A stretch of 64,000 bases of DNA, from positions 992,001 through 1,056,000 of the forward strand of contig NZ_JAGQCW010000001.1 in the NCBI RefSeq assembly GCF_024346395.1. Reading direction: 5' to 3'. The notes beneath the pieces were generated by a model, which saw only the letters and a program-made list of their open reading frames with translations, did no database searches and was not told the DNA's origin. The position numbers were made by a program, and so were the translations under genes. Shown one piece after another: positions 9,209 through 18,062 of the stretch (positions are counted from its first letter, which is position 1; the number at the start of each line of letters is the position of its first letter). This stretch comes from Cyanobium sp. AMD-g (GTDB lineage Bacteria > Cyanobacteriota > Cyanobacteriia > PCC-6307 > Cyanobiaceae).

Positions 9209-9610
9209 TCAGACGATCGCCTTGCCGCCCACCTTGATGGACTGAACCATCACGCGGGTGAGTTCCTGGCGGTGACCGTTCTTGCGGCGGGTCTTCTTCT
9301 TGGGACGCATCTTGTAAACGATGATCTTCTGGCCGCGGCGATGGGCCATCACCTTGAGTTCCACGGTGGCGCCCGCCACGTAGGGCTGGCCCAGGGTGGT
9401 GCCGGACGCGTCCTTCACAAGAAGCACGTTCTCCAGAGTGACGGTGCTGTCGACGTCGGCGCTGAGGCGGTCGAGATCGACGTAGCGATCCGTCTGCAGC
9501 CAGAATTGCTGACCGGAGGCTTCAACGATGGCGTAGGCACCGGTGGTGTCCGTCGTCGCGGCTCCTGTCGCGGCGGCGCTGGGGAGGTCCTGCTGGGGGG
9601 CTTGGGTCAT
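9209..9610 (-). CDS. rplU: 50S ribosomal protein L21
   Basis: 133 residues from the ATG at 9610. The L21 core starts at [14 protein letters not shown] and includes [20 protein letters not shown] and [13 protein letters not shown] ~24-residue Ala/Thr/Gln-rich N-terminal extension precedes the core and is not needed for the fold. It is divergent from kaiA across 150 nt. A small hairpin (9635-9651) lies in its presumed leader. Confidence 0.95.
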   Translation of the reverse strand: MTQAPQQDLPSAAATGAATTDTTGAYAIVEASGQQFWLQTDRYVDLDRLSADVDSTVTLENVLLVKDASGTTLGQPYVAGATVELKVMAHRRGQKIIVYKMRPKKKTRRKNGHRQELTRVMVQSIKVGGKAIV

Positions 9611-9760
9611 CACGTCAAGGGGCGTGGCCAGGCTGGCGGCAGGGAGCCGCCATTGGGCCTGGGCGCACGGAATCGAAAGACAGAACAAAGATCCTCCCGT
9701 CTGGGACCTCCTTCCGTCAAGAATCAGCTCGACCAGGGGACGTCCCCGCCGCAGCGGTCG
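9611..9760. promoter_or_regulatory. Divergent intergenic region between rplU and kaiA
   Basis: This 150-nt stretch must hold the promoters of rplU-rpmA (minus) and kaiA (plus). An inverted repeat (9635-9640 with 9646-9651, GGCGGC/GCCGCC) lies 25 nt upstream of the rplU ATG and would form a hairpin in its leader. I see no confident -35/-10 pair for kaiA. Confidence 0.4.
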
Positions 9761-10609
9761 ATGCCCCAACCCGTCCTCAACATTCTCACCCTCATCCAGA
9801 CCCCTGCCCTGGCCGAGGCCTGCGCCCAGTTGCTCAAGGGCGGGCGCTACCAGTTGGTGGCTCTCGACCCCACCACCGACCCCCTCGCCCAGCTGGAGCA
9901 GCGCTGTGAGGACGTCGACGGACTTTTGCTCGAGGAGGGTGCCGTGGTGGAAAGCTTTTTCGGGACCATGCACGAACGGGGGCTCGAGCTGCCAGCCGTG
10001 CTGATCGGCCCCGTCAGGGGCGACGTGTTGTTCCATGGGGCGGAAGTCCGCCTGCCCCCCGATCAGTTGGAGCAGCTGAGCTACAGCCTCGATGCGGCCA
10101 TTTCCCGGTTTCTGCGCAGCCACACCCCGCCGTCCAGCAGCGAACGACAGGCCACCACCCCCGATGGCTGGAAACTGTCAAACCGGCTGAACGGTCGTCT
10201 CGGGTATCTCAGCGTCTACTACAAGCGGGACCCCTCCCGCTTCCTGCGCAACCTGGAAGCCGAGGAGCGCAAGGAGCTGCTCGACTCGCTGCGACGCAGC
10301 TATCGGGATCTGCTGATCAGCTACTTCAAGAATCCGGCTGCGGCCAACCAGGCGATCGAAAGCTTCGTAAACACAGCCTTCTTTGCCGATCTGCCGATCA
10401 CCAAAATGGTCGAAATCCACGTGAATCTGATTGAAGAGTTCTGGAAACAGCTCATGCTGAAAGGACAGAAGAACGATTTCCTGCAGGACTACCGCCTGGC
10501 CCTCCTTGACGTCATGGCCCACCTCTGCGAAATGTATCGGCGCTCCATTCCTGCGGACGTGCCGATCGTGCCGGCCCCCATGCCCGAAGCCACCAGCCCC
10601 TCCGCTTAA
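9761..10609 (+). CDS. kaiA: Circadian clock protein KaiA
   Basis: 282 residues, full length for KaiA. The N-terminal half (residues ~1-135) is the pseudo-receiver domain (LNILTLIQTPALAEACAQLL). The C-terminal half is the four-helix dimer domain that binds the KaiC tail (LGYLSVYYKRDPSRFL, YRDLLISYFKNP, FVNTAFFADLPITKMVEIHV). KaiA stimulates KaiC autophosphorylation. The ATG at 9761 is chosen because the open frame upstream runs opposite rplU. kaiB follows after 9 nt. Some Prochlorococcus lineages have lost kaiA, so its presence implies a self-sustained rather than hourglass clock. Confidence 0.95.
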   Translation: MPQPVLNILTLIQTPALAEACAQLLKGGRYQLVALDPTTDPLAQLEQRCEDVDGLLLEEGAVVESFFGTMHERGLELPAVLIGPVRGDVLFHGAEVRLPPDQLEQLSYSLDAAISRFLRSHTPPSSSERQATTPDGWKLSNRLNGRLGYLSVYYKRDPSRFLRNLEAEERKELLDSLRRSYRDLLISYFKNPAAANQAIESFVNTAFFADLPITKMVEIHVNLIEEFWKQLMLKGQKNDFLQDYRLALLDVMAHLCEMYRRSIPADVPIVPAPMPEATSPSA

Positions 10610-10618
10610 GCCACTGCC

Positions 10619-10981
10619 ATGACTTTTCGCAAGACTTACATCCTCAAACTTTATGTGGCTGGCAACACGCCCAATTCCATGCGGGCCCTGAAAACGCTCC
10701 GCGACATCCTCGAGTCCGAGTTCCGTGGGGTCTATGCCCTGAAGGTGATCGACGTCCTCAAGAATCCGCAATTGGCGGAGGAGGACAAGATCCTGGCCAC
10801 ACCCACCCTGGCGAAGATCCTGCCCCCACCCGTGCGCCGGATCATCGGCGATCTGTCCGACCGGGATCGGGTGTTGATCGGCCTCGATCTGCTTTACGAA
10901 GAACTCTCGGACGAGGACTTCAAACTGGACATCGACGATCTCGAAGCAGGCGGTGAAGCTTCTCCGCCCGAATCCTCCTGA
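10619..10981 (+). CDS. kaiB: Circadian clock protein KaiB
   Basis: 120 residues. The core ([61 protein letters not shown]) is typical of the fold-switching KaiB that binds the CI ring of KaiC and sequesters KaiA. An acidic C-terminal tail ([20 protein letters not shown]) extends beyond the ~100-residue core, as in other Synechococcus. It lies in a kaiABC operon, with kaiC 59 nt downstream. Confidence 0.97.
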   Translation: MTFRKTYILKLYVAGNTPNSMRALKTLRDILESEFRGVYALKVIDVLKNPQLAEEDKILATPTLAKILPPPVRRIIGDLSDRDRVLIGLDLLYEELSDEDFKLDIDDLEAGGEASPPESS

Positions 10982-11040
10982 AGCCGTCCTGGCCAGGCCA
11001 AAGCAGCAGCCACCCAGCCCTTTCCCTTTCCACCCCTTCG

Positions 11041-12585
11041 ATGCCGGATCCCAACGACCACGACCTCAGCACCAACCGGATGCAGATGCAGAAGCTGCCC
11101 ACGGGAATCGAAGGCTTTGATGACATCTGCCATGGCGGTCTGCCGATTGGTCGATCGACCCTGATCAGCGGCACCTCAGGAACCGGTAAAACGGTCTTTT
11201 CGTTGAATTTTCTCTGCAACGGGATCCGCCAGTTCAACGAACACGGCATCTTCGTCACCTTCGAGGAATCGCCTCTCGACATCCTTCGCAATGCCTCCAG
11301 CTTCGGCTGGAATCTGCAGGAGATGGTGGAGCAGAACAAGCTGTTTGTGCTGGATGCTTCCCCGGATCCCGACGGCCAGGAGGTTTCCGGAAGTTTCGAC
11401 CTTTCCGGCCTGATCGAACGCATCCATTACGCGATTCGCAAATACAAAGCGAAGCGGGTGGCCATCGACTCCATCACTGCCGTCTTCCAGCAGTACGACG
11501 CCATCTCCGTGGTGCGCAGGGAGATCTTCCGGTTGATCTCCCGGCTCAAGGAGATCGGCGTCACCACCGTGATGACCACCGAACGCATCGACGAATACGG
11601 GCCCATCGCCCGCTACGGCGTCGAGGAATTCGTCTCCGACAACGTGGTGATCCTGCGCAACGTGCTGGAAGGGGAACGGCGCCGCCGCACGGTGGAGGTG
11701 CTCAAGCTCCGTGGCACCACCCACATGAAAGGGGAGTTTCCCTTCACCATGGGTGGCCACGGCATCAGTGTGTTCCCACTGGGGGCGATGCGCCTCACCC
11801 AGCGCTCCTCCAATGTGCGCCTGAGCTCCGGTGTGCCCCGGCTCGATGAGATGTGCGGCGGCGGATTCTTCAAGGACTCCGTCATCCTGGCGACCGGTGC
11901 CACCGGCACCGGCAAGACCCTGCTGGTCAGCAAGTTCGTCGAGGATGCCTGCCGCAGCAAGGAACGGGCCATCCTGTTTGCCTACGAGGAATCCCGCTCC
12001 CAGCTACTGCGCAATGCCACCAGCTGGGGCATTGATTTTGAGCAGATGGAGCAGGACGGTCTGCTCAAGATCATCTGCGCCTATCCGGAGTCCACCGGCC
12101 TGGAGGATCACCTGCAGATCATCAAGACGGAGATCAGCGAGTTCAAGCCGTCCCGGATGGCGATCGATTCCCTCTCCGCCCTCGCCAGGGGCGTCAGCCA
12201 CAACGCCTTCAGACAGTTCGTGATCGGCGTGACGGGGTATGCGAAGCAAGAGGAGATTGCAGGCTTTTTCACCAACACCTCCGAGGAGTTCATGGGCAGC
12301 CACTCGATCACCGACTCCCACATCTCCACCATCACCGACACCATCCTGCTGCTGCAGTATGTGGAGATCCGCGGCGAAATGGCCCGGGCCCTGAACGTGT
12401 TCAAGATGCGCGGTTCCTGGCATGACAAGGGCATCCGCGAGTTCGTGATCACCGGGAACGGTCCGGAGATCAAGGATTCCTTCGCCAACTTCGAGCGCAT
12501 CATCAGCGGTGTTCCCCATCGCATCACCACCGATGAAAGGGCCGACCTCGGGCGCATCATGCGCAGCGTGGACGGGGAGCGCTGA
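11041..12585 (+). CDS. kaiC: Circadian clock ATPase/kinase KaiC
   Basis: 514 residues with two RecA-like domains. CI has Walker A GTSGTGKT (Lys50) and the catalytic Glu75-Glu76 (VTFEESP). CII has ATGATGTGKT and the matching AYEESRSQ. The dual phosphorylation pair is Ser429-Thr430 in SHISTITD, two residues earlier than S431/T432 of the S. elongatus protein. The hexamer sets circadian time through ordered autophosphorylation controlled by KaiA and KaiB. All key residues are intact. It is convergent with nblS, with 18 nt between stops and no clear terminator. Confidence 0.97.
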   Translation: MPDPNDHDLSTNRMQMQKLPTGIEGFDDICHGGLPIGRSTLISGTSGTGKTVFSLNFLCNGIRQFNEHGIFVTFEESPLDILRNASSFGWNLQEMVEQNKLFVLDASPDPDGQEVSGSFDLSGLIERIHYAIRKYKAKRVAIDSITAVFQQYDAISVVRREIFRLISRLKEIGVTTVMTTERIDEYGPIARYGVEEFVSDNVVILRNVLEGERRRRTVEVLKLRGTTHMKGEFPFTMGGHGISVFPLGAMRLTQRSSNVRLSSGVPRLDEMCGGGFFKDSVILATGATGTGKTLLVSKFVEDACRSKERAILFAYEESRSQLLRNATSWGIDFEQMEQDGLLKIICAYPESTGLEDHLQIIKTEISEFKPSRMAIDSLSALARGVSHNAFRQFVIGVTGYAKQEEIAGFFTNTSEEFMGSHSITDSHISTITDTILLLQYVEIRGEMARALNVFKMRGSWHDKGIREFVITGNGPEIKDSFANFERIISGVPHRITTDERADLGRIMRSVDGER

Positions 12586-12603
12586 TCAGGCAGGTGTGAT
12601 CCC

Positions 12604-14658
12604 TCAGGCCAAGGCGGTGCGCCGTTCCTTGTCCATGTCGGCCATGGAGGAAGAGCGCTCCACCTGGACCTGCAATTCATCGCCGTCGGCATCCTCCAGC
12701 GGCAGGTCGAACCAGAACGTGGTGCCCACCCCGGGCTCACTGGCCATGCGGGCCTGGCTGCCGTGTTTCTCGAGAATGCCGCGCACGATCGACAGTCCCA
12801 GCCCGGTGCCAGCCTCGGTGTGAACGGCGTTCTCCACCCGGAAAAACCGCTCGAAGATCCGCGCCTGGTCGGCTTCGGAAATGCCGCAGCCGGTGTCGGC
12901 GATCTCGACCCGCAGCCGGGGCAGGGGGGAGGTGAGCGCACAGGAGGGGTTGTCTCCCGGGCTGGCGCCTGGATCCAGCGGGCAGTGGTCGGGCCAGGGG
13001 TAGGCGCGCAGCAGCAGCTGGCCGCCGTCACGGGTGAATTTGAGGGCATTGCCCACCAGGTTGTCGAACACCTGCAGCAGCAGATCCCAGTTGCCGCGCA
13101 CCCGGGGCAGGTGCTGATCGCCGGCGAAGATCAAGGTGACCCCCTTTTCCTCGGCGTTCAGCCGGTAGGTGCGCAGGGTCTGTTCGATGGCCGGGGCCAG
13201 GTCCATGGGCTCCAGCTGCCAGACCCGGTCGGATTCCAGCCGTGACAGGTCGAGCACGTCGGTGACCAGCCGTGACAGCCGGTCGGTCTCGGCGTTGGCG
13301 ATGCTCAGGAATTCCTTCTGTTCCTCGGGGCTGAGCAGGTCTCCCATGTCGTGGAGCGTCTCCACGTAGCTCTTGATGTTGCACAGGGGGGTGCGCAGCT
13401 CGTGGGAGACATTGCTGATGAAGCGGCTCTGGGCCGCATTCAGCTCCACCTCCCTGGTGAGGTCCTGGATGGTCATGGCGATGCCTTTGAGGCTCTCGCC
13501 GCTGGCATCCCGCACCGACTGGAGCACGATGCGAAGGGTGCGGGAGGGATCACCGAAGCTGCAGCGCACCTCGGTGTTGTCCCGCTCGTTCAGGATCAGG
13601 CTCTCCAGCGGATCGTGCAGTTCCATCGCCAGCCGGTCGGGCAGTTCGCCGGCCAGCTCGCTGCCCTCCAGATTGCGCCCTTCCCAGCGGAACAGACGCC
13701 GGGCGGTGGGGTTGGCGAGCACGATGTGCCCTTCCGCGTCGAGCAGCACAGCCCCATCGGCCATGGTGGCGATCAGCGACTGCTGCTTCACCTGGGCGGC
13801 GGTGAGTTCCTCGATGTTGGCCGCCTTGTAGACCTCCAGCTGGGAGGCCATGGTGTTGAAGCCGTTGAGCAGTTCGCCGAGTTCACCCCCCACAGGCAGG
13901 GCGATGCGGGTCTCGAAATTGCCGCCGGCGATCGAGCGCACCCCCCGCAGCAGCTCCTTCACCGGCTGGGTGATGGTGAGGGCATTGAACACCGAGCCCA
14001 GAATCACCAGCACCCAGATGGAGATGAACACCGCCACGGTGACTTCACGGGTGAGGGCAGCACTGGCCAGCAGCGTTTCGTTGGGGTTGATGCCCAGGGC
14101 CACCACCCCCAGATAGCGGCCGTCGCTCACCATCGGCACGAACACATCGGTGACCTGGCCGTCCGGGGTGAGGTGCTGGCGGATCAGGGGGTTGTCGGGG
14201 CGACGCTGGATATCGGCCGGCAGCTCCAGGCGGCGGCTGAGCAACCGCTCACCCATGCCGGTGCTGCCGCCCATGGGAATGCCCAGATAGATCACGCCGT
14301 CGGAGTCGGCGAAGAAGATGTAGCGAAGGCTGCGGCTGGACTGCCAGAAGCGTTCGGCCACCGAGGCCAGTTCGCGGTCGTTGCCCTCGGCCACCAGGGG
14401 AGTGACGTTGGCCGAGAGCAGCAGCCCGAGATCGCGGGCAAAGCGGGTGTCGCTCATGCGGGCATCGCGCTGGATCCCATTCAGGGCAAGGAAGGTGATG
14501 CCCGTCATCAACAGGCTCACCACGAGAGTGGCGACCGCCAGCAGTTTCGTCTGCAGGCTGAATTCGGCCCACCAACGCCGCAGGCGCGCCCGCCACTGGT
14601 TCAGGGAGTCCTCTGGTGCCGTGCCGGTGCGTGCTTGGCCTGGGTCGCTGAGCGTCAT
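12604..14658 (-). CDS. nblS: NblS/Hik33-type membrane histidine kinase
   Basis: 684 residues. Membrane segments are at about 39-61 and 205-230 and flank an extracytoplasmic sensor region. Then come HAMP (~230-283), PAS (~295-400, MADGAVLLDAEGHIVLANPT), HisKA with His419 (SNVSHELRTPL) and HATPase_c (FDNLVGNALKF, ADTGCG, GTGLGLSIVRGI). This is the NblS/Hik33/DspA architecture. The family controls high-light, cold and nutrient-stress responses and phycobilisome turnover through RpaB-type regulators. Its ATG overlaps the purD stop (ATGA), so it is translated from a purD transcript. The symbol is inferred from architecture and the purD neighbourhood. Confidence 0.85.
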   Translation of the reverse strand: MTLSDPGQARTGTAPEDSLNQWRARLRRWWAEFSLQTKLLAVATLVVSLLMTGITFLALNGIQRDARMSDTRFARDLGLLLSANVTPLVAEGNDRELASVAERFWQSSRSLRYIFFADSDGVIYLGIPMGGSTGMGERLLSRRLELPADIQRRPDNPLIRQHLTPDGQVTDVFVPMVSDGRYLGVVALGINPNETLLASAALTREVTVAVFISIWVLVILGSVFNALTITQPVKELLRGVRSIAGGNFETRIALPVGGELGELLNGFNTMASQLEVYKAANIEELTAAQVKQQSLIATMADGAVLLDAEGHIVLANPTARRLFRWEGRNLEGSELAGELPDRLAMELHDPLESLILNERDNTEVRCSFGDPSRTLRIVLQSVRDASGESLKGIAMTIQDLTREVELNAAQSRFISNVSHELRTPLCNIKSYVETLHDMGDLLSPEEQKEFLSIANAETDRLSRLVTDVLDLSRLESDRVWQLEPMDLAPAIEQTLRTYRLNAEEKGVTLIFAGDQHLPRVRGNWDLLLQVFDNLVGNALKFTRDGGQLLLRAYPWPDHCPLDPGASPGDNPSCALTSPLPRLRVEIADTGCGISEADQARIFERFFRVENAVHTEAGTGLGLSIVRGILEKHGSQARMASEPGVGTTFWFDLPLEDADGDELQVQVERSSSMADMDKERRTALA

Positions 14659-16013
14659 GGCCGCACCGGCGGACGCGTCCGCACCTGGTGGCCGATGTCA
14701 CGGCGGAAGACCATGCCCTCAAAACCCACCCGCCCAAGGCCGGCATAGGCCCGATCGAAGGCCGCATCGAAATCCTCGGCCTGGGCCACCACCGCCAACA
14801 CCCGCCCGCCGGCCGTGACCACGTGGCCATCCTCGCCGCGGCGGCTGCCGGCATGAAACAGCTGCAGGTCGGGGTCGTCGGTCAGTTCGCCATGGATCGG
14901 ATCCCCTCGACGCACCTCGCCGGGGTAGCCCTCGGCGGCGGCGATCACACAGGCGCTGCAGCGGGGCTCGATCGTCAGGGGCGGGGCCTCCTCCAGACGG
15001 CCGGTGGCACAGGCCAGCAGCACCCTGGCCAGCTCAGGGCCGAGCAGGGGCATCAGGGTTTCGCACTCCGGGTCCCCGAAGCGGCAGTTGAACTCGATCA
15101 CCCGCAGACCGTCCTCGGTGAGCATCAGGCCGGCGAAGATCACGCCGCGGTAGTCGATGCCCCGGGCCCGCAGGGCCGCCAGGATCGGCTCCAAAACCAG
15201 CCGGCGCACCTGCTCCAGTCCCGCCCCATCCAGCAGAAGGGCCGGGGCATAGGCCCCCATGCCGCCGGTGTTGGGACCGGTGTCCCCCTCACCGATGCGT
15301 TTGTGGTCCTGGGCCGGGGGCAGCAGCACCATGCTGCGGCCGTCGGTGAGGGCGAACACCGACACCTCCGGGCCGTGCAGGCGCTCCTCCAGCACCAGGG
15401 AGGGGGCGGCGGCGGCGCCGCCGGGTGCGGTGCTCTGGAAGCGGCCGGCGAACACCTCCTCGATGGCGTCGCGGCACTGCTCGAGGCTGTCGGCCACCGT
15501 CACGCCCTTGCCGGCCGCCAACCCATCGGCCTTCACCACCAGGGGGCGGCCGTGCCGCTCCAGGGCCTCCAGGGCCTCCTGGCGGGACGTTGCCGCCCAG
15601 TAGCCCGCCGTGGGCACACCCGCTTCCTGCATCAGGTCCTTGGCCCAGCGCTTGCTGGCCTCCAGCAGGGCCCCGTCCGCCCCGGGGCCGAAGACCGCCA
15701 GCCCCTCCGAGCGCAAACGATCCGCCAGACCGGCCGCCAGCGGCGCCTCCGGGCCCACCACCACCAGATCGATGGCGCGCTCGCGGCAGGCCGTGGCCAA
15801 GGCCTCCTGGTCGGATTCGGCGATCGCGAGCTGGACGCAGTCCGCCAGGGCCGTGGTGCCACCGTTGCCAGGGGCCACCAGCACCTGCTCGACCCCCGGA
15901 CAGCGCGCCAGGGCCCAGCCAAGGGCGTTCTCGCGGCCACCACCCCCCACCACCAGGATCCGTGCGGGCACCGGGCCAGCGTCGGCAGCATCAGTGGGGG
16001 AGGGTGAAGCCAT
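14655..16013 (-). CDS. purD: Phosphoribosylamine-glycine ligase
   Basis: 452 residues from the ATG at 16013; the frame stays open ~1.2 kb further upstream, but that is antisense to the next gene. ATP-grasp [21 protein letters not shown] at the N-terminus, [48 protein letters not shown]. It catalyses the second step of purine synthesis (PRA + glycine + ATP to GAR). It is divergent from the purC unit and coupled to nblS by a 4-nt overlap. Confidence 0.95.
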   Translation of the reverse strand: MASPSPTDAADAGPVPARILVVGGGGRENALGWALARCPGVEQVLVAPGNGGTTALADCVQLAIAESDQEALATACRERAIDLVVVGPEAPLAAGLADRLRSEGLAVFGPGADGALLEASKRWAKDLMQEAGVPTAGYWAATSRQEALEALERHGRPLVVKADGLAAGKGVTVADSLEQCRDAIEEVFAGRFQSTAPGGAAAAPSLVLEERLHGPEVSVFALTDGRSMVLLPPAQDHKRIGEGDTGPNTGGMGAYAPALLLDGAGLEQVRRLVLEPILAALRARGIDYRGVIFAGLMLTEDGLRVIEFNCRFGDPECETLMPLLGPELARVLLACATGRLEEAPPLTIEPRCSACVIAAAEGYPGEVRRGDPIHGELTDDPDLQLFHAGSRRGEDGHVVTAGGRVLAVVAQAEDFDAAFDRAYAGLGRVGFEGMVFRRDIGHQVRTRPPVRP

Positions 16014-16127
16014 GGGCGGACGAGGGGAGCAGGACGGGGGGTGGATCGGGGAGGAGAGCTCCCCTAGGTTGAGCGCCGGCACGGGTGCTGCACCGGTTGC
16101 CCTGACCTGCCTTGCTGCCACTCCCCT

Positions 16128-17264
16128 TTGCCATTCTCTCCGACCGCCGCCTCGACCGCTGCCCCCCCCCGCGGATCCGGCCCGACCACCGGCCAGCCCG
16201 AGCGCCGGCAGCGGTGGCCACTGGAATGGCGATCGACGCTCCTGGGGACCCTCGGAGCCCTGGCCCTCCTGGCCCTGGGCACGCCGCTGGCGGCTGCGGC
16301 AGCCACCCCCACGACCGCTGCCCCTGCGCCGGCATCCGGATCCACCGGGGCGACGGCGGAGTCTGAAGAAGCGCCACCCCTCCTCAGTGACGAGGCCTTC
16401 GCCGAGCTGCTGCGCAAGGGCGACCTGGAGCAGCTCGACGCGGCCTGTCGCCAGAGCGCCGAGGCCGATCTGGGCGAGCGGCTGCGGCAGCTGCAGCAGC
16501 GGCTGCTGACGCTCCATCCGGCCCCCCAGCCCCTGGAGGTGGTGCTGGCCAACGCCGACGTGCTGCTCAGCTGCCGGGCCCCCAGCGAGGCGATGGACGT
16601 GCTCAACCGCTTCGGACCGGCCGCCGGAGCCGAGCGGGTGCAGTGGTTGCAACTGCAGTGGCGGGCCGCCTCGGCGGGACTGGACCACCGCCGGGCCGCC
16701 CTGGCCCTGGAGCGGCTGCGGCAGGAGAGCGGCACATCCCTCGATGGCATCGCCCTGCCGCTGCAGCGTCGGGAGGATGGCAGCGTGATCAGTCGCTCCG
16801 CCTTGGAGTTGCTGGCCCTGCACCTGGAATCGCGGGGCTTTCCCGCGGTCGGCGGAGCACTGCTGGTGCGGGCCCGTCAGGGCGGCCTGGCGGGAGCCCT
16901 GCGGCTGCAGCAAGCGGTGGGGCTGCTGGCGGAACTGCCGGCGCCGGAGCGGGAGGCTCTGCTGGAGGCGGCCCTCGACCAGGCGGCCGCGGCGGGAGCC
17001 TGGGGTCTGGTGGCGGAGCTGTTGGACACCCAGGCCTCCCTGCCCTCCGGGCGGGCCGTGGAGAGGCGTCTGCGGCTCAGCGGCCGGATCGACGACGCCT
17101 ATGGGGAATGGCGCTGGCGGCGCGAGGATCCGGCTTCGGCCCCGCGCACCCGCCAGTTGGAGATCCAGCTGCGCTCCCCCCGTGACCCCGGCGGCCATGC
17201 CGCCGATCTTCCGGTACCGGCAACGGACCCGGGCCCGACCACGCCCACGACACCCGCCCCATGA
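16128..17264 (+). CDS. Membrane-anchored or secreted protein of unknown function, coupled to purC
   Basis: About 378 residues. No in-frame ATG occurs before the hydrophobic stretch; TTG at 16128 is the first start after a stop. A basic Pro/Arg-rich N-terminus leads into [23 protein letters not shown], a signal peptide or anchor. It is followed by an Ala/Thr/Pro linker and a helical Leu/Ala/Glu-rich region (residues ~85-340) that may be tetratricopeptide-like. The C-terminal tail is Pro/Thr-rich. The stop overlaps the purC ATG (ATGA). I do not recognise the family; a link to purine synthesis is suggested only by position. Confidence 0.65.
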   Translation: MPFSPTAASTAAPPRGSGPTTGQPERRQRWPLEWRSTLLGTLGALALLALGTPLAAAAATPTTAAPAPASGSTGATAESEEAPPLLSDEAFAELLRKGDLEQLDAACRQSAEADLGERLRQLQQRLLTLHPAPQPLEVVLANADVLLSCRAPSEAMDVLNRFGPAAGAERVQWLQLQWRAASAGLDHRRAALALERLRQESGTSLDGIALPLQRREDGSVISRSALELLALHLESRGFPAVGGALLVRARQGGLAGALRLQQAVGLLAELPAPEREALLEAALDQAAAAGAWGLVAELLDTQASLPSGRAVERRLRLSGRIDDAYGEWRWRREDPASAPRTRQLEIQLRSPRDPGGHAADLPVPATDPGPTTPTTPAP

Positions 17265-18019
17265 CCCACACCCCTGGCACCGGCCCTCTCCTCTACGAAG
17301 GCAAGGCGAAGCGGGTGTACGCCACCGACCAGGACGACCTGGTGGCCGTCGAATACAAGGACGACGCCACGGCCTTCAATGCCCTCAAGAAGGCCCAGCT
17401 GCTCGGCAAGGGGGCCCTCAACTGCCGCATCTCCGCCCTGCTGTTCGAACACCTGGAACGGCTGGGGGTGCCCACCCACTACCTGGGCCTGCAGGGGGAC
17501 CACTGGATGATGGTGCGGCCGGTGCGGGTGGTGCCGGTGGAGGTGGTGGTGCGCAACGTGGCGGCCGGTTCCCTCTGCCGCCAGATGCCGATCCCCGCGG
17601 GCACCCCCCTGGAGCCGCCGCTTCTCGACTTGTACTACAAGGACGACGCCCTGGGGGACCCCCTGCTCAGCGAAGCGCGGCTGGAGCGGCTCGCGCTGGT
17701 GACGCCCGCCCAGATGGAGTCGATCAGGGAACTGGCCTTCCGCGTCAACGGCGCCCTGCGCGACCTGTTCGCCCGGGTGGAGCTCGAACTGGTGGATTTC
17801 AAGATCGAACTGGGGTTCACCAGCACCGGTGAACTGGTGGTGGCGGACGAGATCAGCCCCGACACCTGCCGCCTCTGGAACCAGGCCGTGAGCGATGCCC
17901 AGGAGCGAATTCTCGACAAGGACCGATTCCGCCAGGACCTGGGCGGCGTTGTCGAGGCCTACGGGGAGGTCCTCAAACGGGTCCAAGGGGTCTGTCCCGA
18001 ACCGCGGGTCTACGGGTAA
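17261..18019 (+). CDS. purC: SAICAR synthetase (phosphoribosylaminoimidazole-succinocarboxamide synthase)
   Basis: 252 residues. [31 protein letters not shown] is split over the first 45 residues. The family blocks [15 protein letters not shown]-like [24 protein letters not shown] and [14 protein letters not shown] follow. The enzyme joins aspartate to CAIR in purine synthesis. It is translationally coupled to the preceding unknown gene, while bamA starts 43 nt downstream. Confidence 0.95.
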   Translation: MTHTPGTGPLLYEGKAKRVYATDQDDLVAVEYKDDATAFNALKKAQLLGKGALNCRISALLFEHLERLGVPTHYLGLQGDHWMMVRPVRVVPVEVVVRNVAAGSLCRQMPIPAGTPLEPPLLDLYYKDDALGDPLLSEARLERLALVTPAQMESIRELAFRVNGALRDLFARVELELVDFKIELGFTSTGELVVADEISPDTCRLWNQAVSDAQERILDKDRFRQDLGGVVEAYGEVLKRVQGVCPEPRVYG

Positions 18020-18062
18020 GGTCAGCGCAATTTGCGGCCTGGCCGCTCTGCAGACGACATCC

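Noticed and set aside
15820-15827. A GCGATCGC octamer, like the HIP1 element of cyanobacteria
   Set aside because: It lies inside purD coding sequence, and a few others occur elsewhere; without a count against expectation it means little.
16014-17198. Upstream extension of the purD frame
   Set aside because: It is antisense to the unknown gene at 16128-17264; PurD homology begins just after the ATG at 16013.
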